Below are positions 1-7,313 of a DNA stretch of 64,000 nucleotides, in pieces. The DNA comes from Lederbergia sp. NSJ-179. Its GTDB lineage: Bacteria; Bacillota; Bacilli; Bacillales; Bacillaceae_C. The stretch spans positions 95,661 through 159,660 of the forward strand of contig NZ_JALIFP010000008.1 of NCBI RefSeq assembly GCF_022867885.1, in the 5' to 3' direction. The position numbers and the translations under genes were made by a program. The notes below the pieces were generated by a model, which saw only the letters and a list, made by a program, of their open reading frames with translations, did not search any database and had not been told where the DNA came from. Numbering within the stretch: position 1 is the stretch's first letter; each line of letters starts with the position of its first letter.

Positions 1-135
1 GAGTGCGAATGAGGATCAAAGGCTAAGTACGCGCCGTCCTGGCGAAACGCCTTTGTGACCTACATCCTGTAGGACTGAGGAGGCTCACCAGCTGCCCACG
101 GAAAGCGAAGTATATTTCCTGAGCGGATTATATGC
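1..135 (+). repeat. Interspersed repeat, family A (partial, at window edge)
   Basis: The stretch around 28-80 (cgcgccgtcctggcgaaacg followed by the gacctacatcctgtagg palindrome) recurs, reverse-complemented, in the 23S-5S spacer near 63780-63830. The outer part differs from the other copies. No coding potential is visible. It is a non-coding dispersed repeat of the kind common between genes of Bacillaceae; its left end may lie outside the window. Confidence 0.55.
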
Positions 136-206
136 ATCAACCATAGTTTCTAGTTAGTTCGGATTTTACTTTGATAGAAACACTTTAGTACCAGCCTCTT
201 TCTTAA

Positions 207-446
207 TTATACCGCCTTTTTGTTGAATAGCTTCGTAATACCAAAAGCAATTCCCAAAGCTATTAATGATATTACAAGGGGCGGAATAGAACTTGTACTT
301 CCAAACTCAACGTGAGACGGTAGGGTTGGAGCCTTTTCCCATGGTATGCTAGGTGTGTAAAACATTGTTAATAACATACCGGATAATATTTCCAGTACTA
401 TAAAAGCTACACTAAAACTCCCCACGAACAATAAGTATTTTTTCAA
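207..446 (-). CDS. Small membrane protein of unknown function (79 aa)
   Basis: I do not recognise a named family. The product has two hydrophobic segments (about residues 4-28 and 52-72) separated by a proline-rich loop, and a positively charged C-terminus ending KLFNKKAV, so it is probably a two-pass membrane protein. A strong ribosome binding site (AAGGAGGA) lies at good spacing before the ATG, which supports it being a real gene. It stands alone between a dispersed repeat and a roughly 570-base non-coding stretch. Confidence 0.55.
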   Translation of the reverse strand: MKKYLLFVGSFSVAFIVLEILSGMLLTMFYTPSIPWEKAPTLPSHVEFGSTSSIPPLVISLIALGIAFGITKLFNKKAV

Positions 447-754
447 CGTAATTCCTCCTTAACTATAAGTTACTACGATTTAAGTCTTGAAAGGCTTCAG
501 AATGTTCTATTTACCGCGCTTTAACTCTAGGATGTAAGGCAGTTTCTGACACTGCTTATAAATAGTTTATCATATACCTTATTTTATTAAACCTCTCCAC
601 CTAGTGCCGAATGATTGGCTTTATCTAGTTAATGCTAGCTAGACAATCTTTGAAATCCAAAAGTTCACCTCTACGCGTTTTTATTTTCTTGTTCGACGGG
701 ATTTCTATCTGCTTTGGATAAATTTAGGCTCCGGACGCTCTATGCTTTCTTAAG

Positions 755-905
755 AAAAGCGCAAGCGCCCGTTTAGCGACGTACAAACTTTTTAGGGGCC
801 TGACGAGATAAAGGAAACACGATGAACCCGAAGGGTGAATCGATGTTGACTTATCGTAGGAAGGCACCGAAAGTTTGCTAGTCGCTGGGCGCTGGAGCTA
901 GATCC
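755..905 (+). repeat. Interspersed repeat, family A
   Basis: It reads agcgcaagcgcccgtttagc at the left end and ends in gtcgctgggcgctggagcta. The same ends, and the inner ttgacttatcgtaggaag, recur on the opposite strand at about 63675-63880. The two ends can pair (gcgc...gcgc), so the transcript could fold. It appears non-coding. Confidence 0.7.
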
Positions 906-944
906 AACATTAGCCAAAATTTATACTTTTCTATCCTGTTAAAA

Positions 945-973
945 AATCGCGACATTTTTATAAACGTCGCGAC
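945..973 (-). terminator. Intrinsic terminator downstream of the zinc-transporter remnant
   Basis: TCGCGAC / GTCGCGA inverted repeat with a short A/T loop. Read on the minus strand it is followed by a run of six T. It lies 46 bases after the last codon of the znuB remnant and probably ended the original zinc operon. Confidence 0.75.
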
Positions 974-1018
974 TCATTCTAATATTTTCTTTACTGTATC
1001 ATTCATTTTAGCTTAGAC

Positions 1019-1807
1019 TCATGATACATCACTTCTATTAAATAGTCTCTCTAATTGTAGATGGCGCAAGATGTTCCTAATGAGTGTAGTGACAGCAAAT
1101 ATCATAATTAAGATTAATGTGATAGAGGCTCCTGGGGGCGAACCTAATTTATAAGAACGACGAAGCCACTCAACATGCCAATGAATGCGATGACAATTCC
1201 AATCAAAATGACACCATTGAAACTTTTGCTTGATCGCATCGAGATAGCAGCAGGCAAAACGATAATGGCAGAGACAAGTAAAGCGCCGACTATAGGCATA
1301 ATTACTGCAATGGTTACTCCTGTTAATACATTAAACAAAATCGACATGGTTTTGGTAGGCAGGCCAGCGGTAAAGGCTGCTTCCTCATCAAATGCAAGAA
1401 TATACATAGTGTTCGGAAAATTAAATAGAGTAAGCCTATAATTGCCGTTAAGCCCAACAACATCCATACTTGTTGATCGTTAATGGTGACAATGGAACCA
1501 AATAAAAATTGATTCATGCTTAATGTGGCCCCACCATATTCAAAACTGCAGTTAGATCGATCATATCTCCGGTATGATAGTGATCAGCGACTCCTTCGAT
1601 TTTTATATCTTCTGGTACCTTATGATCATTGGAATCACCATCACCATCATCATGATTATGTTCTTCACCTTCATCTTCCTTATCTGTGTGTACTTCTGAT
1701 TCTCCTTTCCCTGTTCCATCCACTTGCTCACCTTTTGTTCCTTGACATGCTGTTAAGTAGATACTTATTAGTAATAAACTTGATAAACCAATAAGTAGTC
1801 TCTTCAG
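1019..1807 (-). pseudogene. Zinc ABC transporter scar: 5' end of a znuA-type gene joined to the 3' half of znuB, with frameshifts
   Basis: The first part (1520-1807) encodes a lipoprotein signal (KRLLIGLSSLLLISIYLTAC, lipobox LTAC), a His/Asp-rich stretch and an ADHYHTGD segment, as in zinc-binding lipoproteins of ZnuA/AdcA type. Near 1525 it passes directly into permease sequence (GATLSMNQFLFGSIVT), followed by membrane segments typical of the C-terminal half of ZnuB. At least two further frame changes are needed, near 1430 and near 1145. The distal part ends YKLGSPPGASI...NRSDVS at 1019. The expected ATP-binding gene is absent. The ribosome binding site (AAAGGAGAGG, about 1812-1821) is followed by CTG at 1805-1807 instead of ATG, and the only in-frame ATG (1835-1837) lies upstream of that site. 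I infer one deletion that removed most of znuA, all of znuC and half of znuB, then drift. Confidence 0.8.
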
Positions 1808-1821
1808 TTTTTTCCTCTCCT

Positions 1822-3012
1822 TTACGAAATACTCCAATTAAATGGGTTTCTGAATTGTGACCAGTCTTCAGCCATTTCTGACTCACTTAATAGACAACGA
1901 TCCAAGTCGTTGGTTATCTGCTCAATATCCAAGTCCATCCCGATGAAAACAAGCTTTGTATGACGATCGCCAAATTCAGGATCCCATAAATCTCTAACTT
2001 CCGGATTATTTCTTAATAGTTCCTTTCGCTGTTCTGTTGGTAGTGAAGCGACCCAATAGGCTAATGGCTCCACATCTACCGAAGGACCAGCTTGTGATAG
2101 TAATAATGCTATGTCATTATGCGTCGCACACCACATCACACCTTTTAGCCTGACAATCTCTTTCGGTAAATCTCGATACCAGCTCACTAATCGTTCCGTG
2201 TGAAAAGGCAGCCTTGATGTATAGACGAACGAGCCTATGCCATATTCCTCTGTTTCCGGCGTGTGATTTTCTACCCCTGCATTGAGCTCCTTCAACCAGC
2301 CTGCCGATTCACTGGCTTTTTCAAAATCAAATAAACGGGTATTCAATATTTCTTTTGGTTCTATCTTGCTATGTTGTGTACGGATGATTTTCGCTTCAGG
2401 CTGTAGTTTGCGAATGACTTGCTCTAACTTTTGTAAATCTTCCTCTTTCACTAAATCTGTTTTATTTAAAACAAGTACATTACAGAATTCAATTTGATCT
2501 ATTAATAAGTCGGCAATATTGCGCGTATCTTCCTCGCCAACCGCTTGTTGTCTCTCCAGCAAACTGTCTCCTGAACCAAAATCATGCCAGAAACGATTCG
2601 CATCAACCACTGTAACCATCGTATCCAAGCGACAATATTTTGTTAAATCAATTCCCATCGTTTCATCTATATAAGAGAAAGTTTGTGCGACTGGAACAGG
2701 CTCGCTAATCCCTGATGACTCAATCAGAATATAATCGACATCCTCTTTTCTCACGAGCCTCTCGATCTCTACCAATAAATCCTCTCGTAATGTACAGCAA
2801 ATACAGCCATTTGACATTTCTACTAATTTTTCTTCTGTCCGAGAAAAACCACCTTGCGTTTGAACTAACTCACTATCAATATTGACTTCACTCATGTCAT
2901 TGACAATGACCGCTACCTTCAATCCATCTCGATTATGTAAGACATGATTCAATAACGTTGTTTTACCAGCACCTAAATAACCGCTTAATACAGTAACAGG
3001 GATCTTTTTCAA
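1822..3012 (-). CDS. zagA: COG0523 GTPase, ZagA/YciC-like zinc metallochaperone (396 aa)
   Basis: Member of the CobW/COG0523 G3E GTPases. The P-loop GYLGAGKTT is at residues 11-19, the metal-binding CxCC motif (CICC) at 70-73, and NKTD for guanine specificity near residue 185. The C-terminal CobW_C domain ends with the FIGMDLD stretch. Length and sequence match B. subtilis YciC/ZagA, which is Zur-repressed and supports zinc enzymes during zinc limitation. The start is TTG, chosen because a GAGGAGG ribosome binding site precedes it. A Zur-type operator lies about 160 bases upstream, and the deleted zinc transporter follows immediately. The symbol rests on family resemblance; the zinc role is inferred from context. 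Confidence 0.85.
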   Translation of the reverse strand: MKKIPVTVLSGYLGAGKTTLLNHVLHNRDGLKVAVIVNDMSEVNIDSELVQTQGGFSRTEEKLVEMSNGCICCTLREDLLVEIERLVRKEDVDYILIESSGISEPVPVAQTFSYIDETMGIDLTKYCRLDTMVTVVDANRFWHDFGSGDSLLERQQAVGEEDTRNIADLLIDQIEFCNVLVLNKTDLVKEEDLQKLEQVIRKLQPEAKIIRTQHSKIEPKEILNTRLFDFEKASESAGWLKELNAGVENHTPETEEYGIGSFVYTSRLPFHTERLVSWYRDLPKEIVRLKGVMWCATHNDIALLLSQAGPSVDVEPLAYWVASLPTEQRKELLRNNPEVRDLWDPEFGDRHTKLVFIGMDLDIEQITNDLDRCLLSESEMAEDWSQFRNPFNWSIS

Positions 3013-3087
3013 TTTATTATTCCTCCTCTTTCATCATAAAAAATATGATCCAGCAGCATGAAAATAGGATGTGCAATTCATTTGTTG

Positions 3088-3165
3088 TCATAACGCTGCG
3101 ACACCAATTCCAGATGAACCAGCTCCTATAATCATGACATCATCTATCTTATTCACAATGGTCAT
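3088..3165 (-). pseudogene. N-terminal remnant of an NAD(P)/FAD-dependent oxidoreductase
   Basis: A 25-codon frame, starting at ATG 3163-3165 and ending in TGA, encodes a Rossmann-type first strand and glycine loop (VMIIGAGSSGIGVAAL). This is the usual beginning of flavin monooxygenase-like or other dinucleotide-binding enzymes. The rest of the gene is missing. It sits between the Zur-type operator (3171-3191) and zagA, so a Zur-controlled oxidoreductase gene was probably deleted here, leaving its promoter to drive zagA. Confidence 0.5.
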
Positions 3166-3170
3166 CTCTC

Positions 3171-3191
3171 AAAACGAAATCATTACGATTT
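3171..3191 (-). promoter_or_regulatory. Zur operator upstream of zagA (two mismatches)
   Basis: The site aligns with the B. subtilis Zur consensus (TCGTAAT-N-ATTACGA plus A/T flanks) with two mismatches, both in the left half; the right half ATTACGATTT is intact. It lies downstream of the second COG0523 gene and upstream of zagA on the same strand, so it probably represses zagA when zinc is sufficient. Confidence 0.75.
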
Positions 3192-3205
3192 GAATCACAA
3201 AAAAA

Positions 3206-4171
3206 TTAAGCAAGACAATATTGAAAGCCGTTTGCTAGTTCCTGATAATCCAAATGCTTCCCTATAAATACTATCTCACTTTCACGTTTTTCATTGTCGG
3301 TCCAACGAGCGCCCTCTGTACCTGCAAACAACATATGTACACCTTGAAAAACAACCCTTTTCTCAAGTTGCTTTATATGAAGTACACCTTTATAACGATA
3401 CAAATTTTCTCCTTTAAAGTGGACTAAATAAGCGAACCATTTATTTACTTTTTCCAAATCAAGTGGATGCTCTTCTCTATAAACAAAAGATGTTACTTGA
3501 TCATTATGGTGATGGTGGTGTGTGTCAGTTAACAAACTTGGGTCTACTTTTAAAACGTTCGTTACATCAAAGGATTTGTTGCCTATCAAATCTAGGATAT
3601 TTGCATTTGCATAAGTAGTGTAAAGCCGCTTCGCATGTGGATTCATTTTTATCAGCTGTTGTTCGAGTGCCTTTTTCTCATCGATTGAAATTAAATCCAT
3701 CTTATTTAATACCAAAACATCGGCAAAAGCAATTTGTTGCCCGGGCTCCTCTTCCTTTAAGTGCTGCCATATATGCCTGGCATCCACCATCGCAATTACG
3801 CAATCGATTTCAAATGCCTTCCCCATTTTTTCATCCATTAAAAAGGTTTGAATAACCGGAGCTGGATTTGCCATGCCCGTTGTCTCAATCACAATACGGT
3901 CGATTCTTTCTCCTTTTGTGATCAAATTACTTAATATATGGATTAAATCACCTCGTACATTACAGCAAATACAACCACTATTAATTTCAATGATCTCTTC
4001 TCTCGTTGATATCACCAGGTGACTATCAATCGCTGTATCACCAAATTCATTAATGATCACTGCAACATTTTGTTCAGGCATGTCCTTTAATAAGTTATTC
4101 AGTAATGTTGTTTTACCTGCACCTAAAAACCCAGTTAAAATCGTTACCGGAATTGTTTTTTCTGTTGACAT
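3206..4171 (-). CDS. COG0523 GTPase, CobW/ZNG-type (321 aa)
   Basis: A second CobW-family GTPase. The P-loop GFLGAGKTT is at residues 14-22, CICC at 67-70 and the NKMD base-recognition motif near 157. A run of five histidines near residue 220, typical of members handling Zn, Co or Ni, separates the GTPase from the C-terminal domain. It lies 159 bases downstream of rpsN on the same strand with no clear terminator between, so it may share the Zur-controlled rpsN promoter. It differs from zagA in being shorter and having the His run. Zinc delivery is inferred from the neighbourhood; the client protein is unknown. Confidence 0.82.
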   Translation of the reverse strand: MSTEKTIPVTILTGFLGAGKTTLLNNLLKDMPEQNVAVIINEFGDTAIDSHLVISTREEIIEINSGCICCNVRGDLIHILSNLITKGERIDRIVIETTGMANPAPVIQTFLMDEKMGKAFEIDCVIAMVDARHIWQHLKEEEPGQQIAFADVLVLNKMDLISIDEKKALEQQLIKMNPHAKRLYTTYANANILDLIGNKSFDVTNVLKVDPSLLTDTHHHHHNDQVTSFVYREEHPLDLEKVNKWFAYLVHFKGENLYRYKGVLHIKQLEKRVVFQGVHMLFAGTEGARWTDNEKRESEIVFIGKHLDYQELANGFQYCLA

Positions 4172-4305
4172 TGTGCTTCCCTCCTCTTGTGTTCATTCAC
4201 ATGAAATCTTTTTGATCATCAGAAAACGCTAAAAGTTTTATACTTCCTTAGCACACAAACAGGGACAACACGTTAAGATGCCCCTCCTACATATTTTAGT
4301 TCTTC

Positions 4306-4322
4306 TAAACGATAATCGTTTA
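4306..4322. promoter_or_regulatory. Perfect 8-1-8 palindrome between rpsN and the COG0523 gene
   Basis: TAAACGAT-A-ATCGTTTA. The one-base centre rules out a simple RNA hairpin loop, so it looks like a dimeric protein-binding site. It resembles neither the Zur nor the Fur consensus closely. It may be a diverged metal-regulator site for the COG0523 gene at 3206-4171. Confidence 0.35.
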
Positions 4323-4330
4323 ATCAGCCA

Positions 4331-4600
4331 TTACCAGCTGGCTTTTTTCACGCCTGGTATTTGTCCCTTATGAGCATATTCTCTAAAGGCAATCCGTGAC
4401 ATGTTGAATTTTCGCATGTAGCCACGTGGTCTGCCTGTAATCTCGCAGCGATTTTTCAAGCGAGTTGGCGAAGAGTCTCGTGGCAATTTACGAAGTGCTT
4501 CATAATCTCCTTTGGCCTTAAGCTCTTTTCTTAAAGCAGCATATTGTTCAACAATTTGCTGGCGTTTTTTCTCTTTTGCAATTTTAGACTTTTTAGCCAT
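4331..4600 (-). CDS. rpsN: 30S ribosomal protein S14, zinc-independent (C-minus) paralogue
   Basis: S14 of the bacterial uS14 family, 89 residues. It is the long form without the paired-cysteine zinc ribbon: the relevant stretch reads [20 protein letters not shown] with a single Cys. Such C-minus paralogues replace the zinc-containing S14 in ribosomes when zinc is scarce. The start is the ATG before [11 protein letters not shown]; an AAGGAGTAG ribosome binding site precedes it, and the longer reading frame back to 4630 lacks one. A perfect Zur operator lies 54 bases upstream, in line with Zur repression of rpsN paralogues in B. subtilis. The primary zinc-binding S14 is presumably elsewhere, in the main ribosomal protein operon. 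Confidence 0.93.
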   Translation of the reverse strand: MAKKSKIAKEKKRQQIVEQYAALRKELKAKGDYEALRKLPRDSSPTRLKNRCEITGRPRGYMRKFNMSRIAFREYAHKGQIPGVKKASW

Positions 4601-4653
4601 TTGATCTACTCCTTTTGAGAATAATAACATCTTCTATATCAATAGATGATTAT

Positions 4654-4674
4654 AAATCGTAATCATTACGATTT
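4654..4674 (-). promoter_or_regulatory. Perfect Zur operator upstream of rpsN
   Basis: An exact inverted repeat AAATCGTAAT-C-ATTACGATTT (10-1-10), identical to the B. subtilis Zur box. TATAAT sequences lie on both sides of it on the minus strand, so bound Zur would cover or abut the promoter. Confidence 0.93.
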
Positions 4675-4808
4675 ATGTAGCATTATAATACATCATTTTA
4701 TTTAGAATGTAAATAGGAAAGATTATGATTTTTGCGTGGCACCAATTTTTCACCTTAACTTTTTCTATAAAATAAGAGAGTTGGGCGTGACAAACATGAA
4801 ACTACTAG

Positions 4809-4937
4809 TCAGATTCCCCTCACTAAAAACATTAACCTTAACGCAAATGCAATTCTAAATTTTTTATCATAAATTAGTATAATCAAGATTTTAATTAATA
4901 GAATAACTATAGTAATGATTCCGATTGGATTTTCCAT
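4809..4937 (-). CDS. Doubtful 42-aa hydrophobic peptide
   Basis: ATG with a weak AAGGAAAT ribosome binding site. The peptide begins MENPIGIITIVILLIKILII, forming one likely membrane helix, then a basic tail. No family was recognised, and its coding DNA overlaps a possible Zur site. It may be chance. Confidence 0.2.
   Translation of the reverse strand: MENPIGIITIVILLIKILIILIYDKKFRIAFALRLMFLVRGI
4907..4927 (+). promoter_or_regulatory. Degenerate Zur-like site upstream of ycgR-ycgQ
   Basis: The 15-base core matches TCGTAAT-N-ATTACGA with two mismatches (GTAATGATTCCGA); the A/T flanks match poorly. It lies about 210 bases before the ycgR start. Zur control of this operon is a hypothesis based on this site and on the adjoining zinc genes. 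Confidence 0.35.
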
Positions 4938-4996
4938 CTTGTATTTCCTTGCTTAACAAATAGTGTATAGATATCTTATTGTCGTTTCTAACAAGA

Positions 4997-5070
4997 GTAG
5001 CGCAAGGCCGCCTATCGACGACAAGCAAATGTTCCGAGACAAGATCAGCAAGCCTAGAGAAGGGCAACAT
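4997..5070 (+). repeat. Fragment of an interspersed repeat (related to the 48370-48485 copy)
   Basis: It shares the stretch cgacaagcaaatgttc, preceded by a ggccgc-type end, with the repeat between purH and purD read on the minus strand. It is short and diverged. Confidence 0.45.
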
Positions 5071-5135
5071 TACTTATCCTTCATCAAGGGCATTAATATA
5101 GATTACGATTCAAAATAAAGGGGAGGTATTTTAGA

Positions 5136-6146
5136 ATGAACAGACTTTACTCATATTCACTTGATGTTACAGGAATGTTTGTCATCATGATTGTATTTTT
5201 CTTCATTTCAACTAGTCAATTAATTGGAAAAACATTTTCAATGCATATACCCAATTCCTTGCAACAATTGAATACCATTTTTCTCAGTATTTTAATAGAA
5301 GCGATTCCCTTTGTGTTGATTGGCGTTCTAATTGCGGGTTTTGTTCAAATTTTTGTTACGGAAGAATTTATTAGGAAATGGATTCCAAAGAACAGATATA
5401 TGGCGGTGTTAATGAGTTGTGTTATTGGTGGTTTATTTCCTGCTTGTGAGTGCGGTATTGTGCCAATCGTACGCCGTTTAGCTTCAAAGGGGGTGCCAAT
5501 TCATGCGGCAGTGGGATTCCTTTTGACAGGGCCATTAATTAATCCTATTGTTATTTTTTCAACGTATATGGCATTTGGAAATGATTTAAGGATGGCAATA
5601 TTACGAATGGGAGTGGGTTTTATTGCAGCACTATTTATCTCACTCGCTATTAGCTATCTTTATAAATCCAACCAATTAAAAGATACAGCATTGAATCACA
5701 CACCTCCAATAAGTAAGGCGGCCCGTAAAAAGTCTTTTTATCAAAAACTTGGAGAAATGATGAATCATTCGATTGATGAGTTTTTCGATATGGGAAAATA
5801 CCTATTTATTGGAGCCTTTATCGCAGCTTTTGTTCAGACAAATGTGGCAACATCATCTTTATTCGTGTTTGGTGATGGTGTGATTGGATCTACTATTATG
5901 ATGATGATCTTAGCTTTCCTCTTATCCCTATGTTCGGAAGCAGACGCTTTTATTGGTGCTTCGTTTAGTCACTTTTTTCCCTCAGCTTCCGTATTAGCCT
6001 TTCTAGTATATGGGCCAATGTTGGATTTAAAAAATGCGATTATGTTGTGGGGAGCATTTAGAGCGAGGTTTGTGCTTGTTCTATCAGTAATCATAACCTT
6101 AGTAGTATTTTTATGTATTCGTATAATCAGTTTATTAGGGTGGTGA
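5136..6146 (+). CDS. ycgR: Permease of the UPF0718/YcgR family (336 aa)
   Basis: An integral membrane protein with about eight to nine hydrophobic segments in two halves. It carries the family motif PACECG at residues 103-108, in which two cysteines sit at the end of a membrane helix, and a matching SLCSEADAF in the second half. These permeases (PF03773) are generally annotated as putative two-component membrane permeases and often occur beside COG0523 GTPases. The ribosome binding site AAGGGGAGG precedes the ATG. The ycgQ start follows six bases after the stop, so the two form an operon. Export or uptake of a metal or a metal complex is inferred from context only. Confidence 0.8.
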   Translation: MNRLYSYSLDVTGMFVIMIVFFFISTSQLIGKTFSMHIPNSLQQLNTIFLSILIEAIPFVLIGVLIAGFVQIFVTEEFIRKWIPKNRYMAVLMSCVIGGLFPACECGIVPIVRRLASKGVPIHAAVGFLLTGPLINPIVIFSTYMAFGNDLRMAILRMGVGFIAALFISLAISYLYKSNQLKDTALNHTPPISKAARKKSFYQKLGEMMNHSIDEFFDMGKYLFIGAFIAAFVQTNVATSSLFVFGDGVIGSTIMMMILAFLLSLCSEADAFIGASFSHFFPSASVLAFLVYGPMLDLKNAIMLWGAFRARFVLVLSVIITLVVFLCIRIISLLGW

Positions 6147-6152
6147 GAAAGG

Positions 6153-7073
6153 ATGCGCATTAATATCAGACAGCTTTTACGGTCAATCATTTTAGCGGGA
6201 TTTACAGCATTTTTTATTAAATTGCATTATACAGGTGAAATAGCCAATTATGTTAATCCAAAGTATGACATTATAAGCCAAATCGCTTTAGGAATATTTG
6301 CCTTTTTATCCGTCATCCAGCTGTTTAGGGTGTGGGAAGTTACTTATAAGAATCATACTTCTTGTTCGGATTGTGGTCATCACCATCATGAATCCAGTTC
6401 TCTTATGAAAAGGTTTATCGGATACGCCATTATCATCACACCCTTACTTACCGGATTTATGTTGTCACCAACAACGTTAGACTCCTCTATAGCCGCAAAA
6501 AAAGGTACCATACTGCCACGAGCTAGTCAAAGTGAAAATACTAATGTGGGCGCATCCAATAAAATTGATTCAATAGTAGGGAAGAAGCCTTCTTCTAATA
6601 TAGATAACCCGCAGTTGGAGCACAAGACACCTGTAACGAATAATAATTATTTTTCCGAAAAGGAGTATGATCAGGCTATGGAAGGCCTGTATAAATCAGA
6701 AGTTATCCATATGAAAGAGACTATATATGCAGCCTACTATGACGAAATTACCGCAAATCCAAAAGGATTCATAGGAAAGAAAATTATAGCAAAAGGATTT
6801 GTATATAAAGAAGATGGTTTAGAATCAAACCAGTTGGTTCTTTCAAGATTTTATATGGTTCACTGTGTCGCGGATGCAAGTATAGTAGGTTTTTTAAGTG
6901 AATTTGACGAAGCAAGCACGTTTCAGGAGGACACTTGGCTTGAAATAGAAGGTACTCTAAATGTCACGACATATAATGGATTTGAAATGCCCGTGATAAA
7001 GGTAGAAAAGTGGACAATATTGGAAGGACCAAGCGCTCCCTATATATATCCACCATTAATCAAGGTAGCATAA
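6153..7073 (+). CDS. ycgQ: UPF0703/YcgQ family membrane protein (306 aa)
   Basis: The usual partner of YcgR (TIGR03943 family). The N-terminal region has two membrane segments (about residues 10-25 and 40-60). A cytoplasmic or interface segment with possible metal ligands follows (C71, C74, H76-H79: CSDCGHHHHE), then a third membrane segment (about 88-103). A hydrophilic linker of about 90 residues leads to a C-terminal beta-rich domain (about 195-306). The start codon is ATG with a GAGAAAGG ribosome binding site overlapping the ycgR end. The Cys/His cluster fits metal handling, but no substrate is established by the sequence. Confidence 0.8.
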   Translation: MRINIRQLLRSIILAGFTAFFIKLHYTGEIANYVNPKYDIISQIALGIFAFLSVIQLFRVWEVTYKNHTSCSDCGHHHHESSSLMKRFIGYAIIITPLLTGFMLSPTTLDSSIAAKKGTILPRASQSENTNVGASNKIDSIVGKKPSSNIDNPQLEHKTPVTNNNYFSEKEYDQAMEGLYKSEVIHMKETIYAAYYDEITANPKGFIGKKIIAKGFVYKEDGLESNQLVLSRFYMVHCVADASIVGFLSEFDEASTFQEDTWLEIEGTLNVTTYNGFEMPVIKVEKWTILEGPSAPYIYPPLIKVA

Positions 7074-7313
7074 GTAGTATATACGTTTATTTATACAATT
7101 ACATCACGATTTGCCCAACACTGGAAAGCAGATTATGAAGAATTAAAATAGTTCACTTGCTTCCAATCGCCATACGAGTAGTACAGAACACATCCAAAAG
7201 ATAAATTGGGAGCCAACTGCCTTCCATGCTGAACTATACGGGTCATTTGAACTAGCTTATATTTTTTGACTGCGATCCGCCTAACCTTTTTTTCAAACTG
7301 TTTTTATGTTCTC
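7074..7313. other. Convergent intergenic region with no assigned function
   Basis: It lies between the 3' end of ycgQ and the 3' end of the exporter gene. Short open stretches such as ITRFAQHWKADYEELK (about 7103-7150) hint at a decayed gene, but I could not assign one. No clear terminator hairpin was identified. Confidence 0.3.

Larger units (their letters stand above)
447..1018. other. Intergenic stretch with repeat and terminator
   Basis: No convincing gene. It contains one family A repeat copy (about 755-905) and an intrinsic terminator (945-973). The part from 480 to 750 shows nothing I can assign. Confidence 0.6.
4675..5135. other. Intergenic stretch upstream of ycgR
   Basis: It holds a doubtful 42-aa minus-strand frame (4809-4937), a degenerate Zur-like site (4907-4927), a short family A repeat fragment (about 4997-5070) and the ycgR ribosome binding site (AAGGGGAGG near 5117). 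A second half-site, gattacgatt at 5101-5110, matches half of a Zur box. Confidence 0.5.

Noticed and set aside
1520..1837. Intact 105-residue lipoprotein gene starting at the ATG 1835-1837
   Set aside because: That ATG is upstream of the ribosome binding site, and the frame ends where permease sequence begins; the zinc transporter deletion explains it better.
7074..7313. Possible transposase remnant (ITRFAQHWKADYEELK)
   Set aside because: The stretch is too short and interrupted to match a family by eye; recorded only as an unassigned gap.
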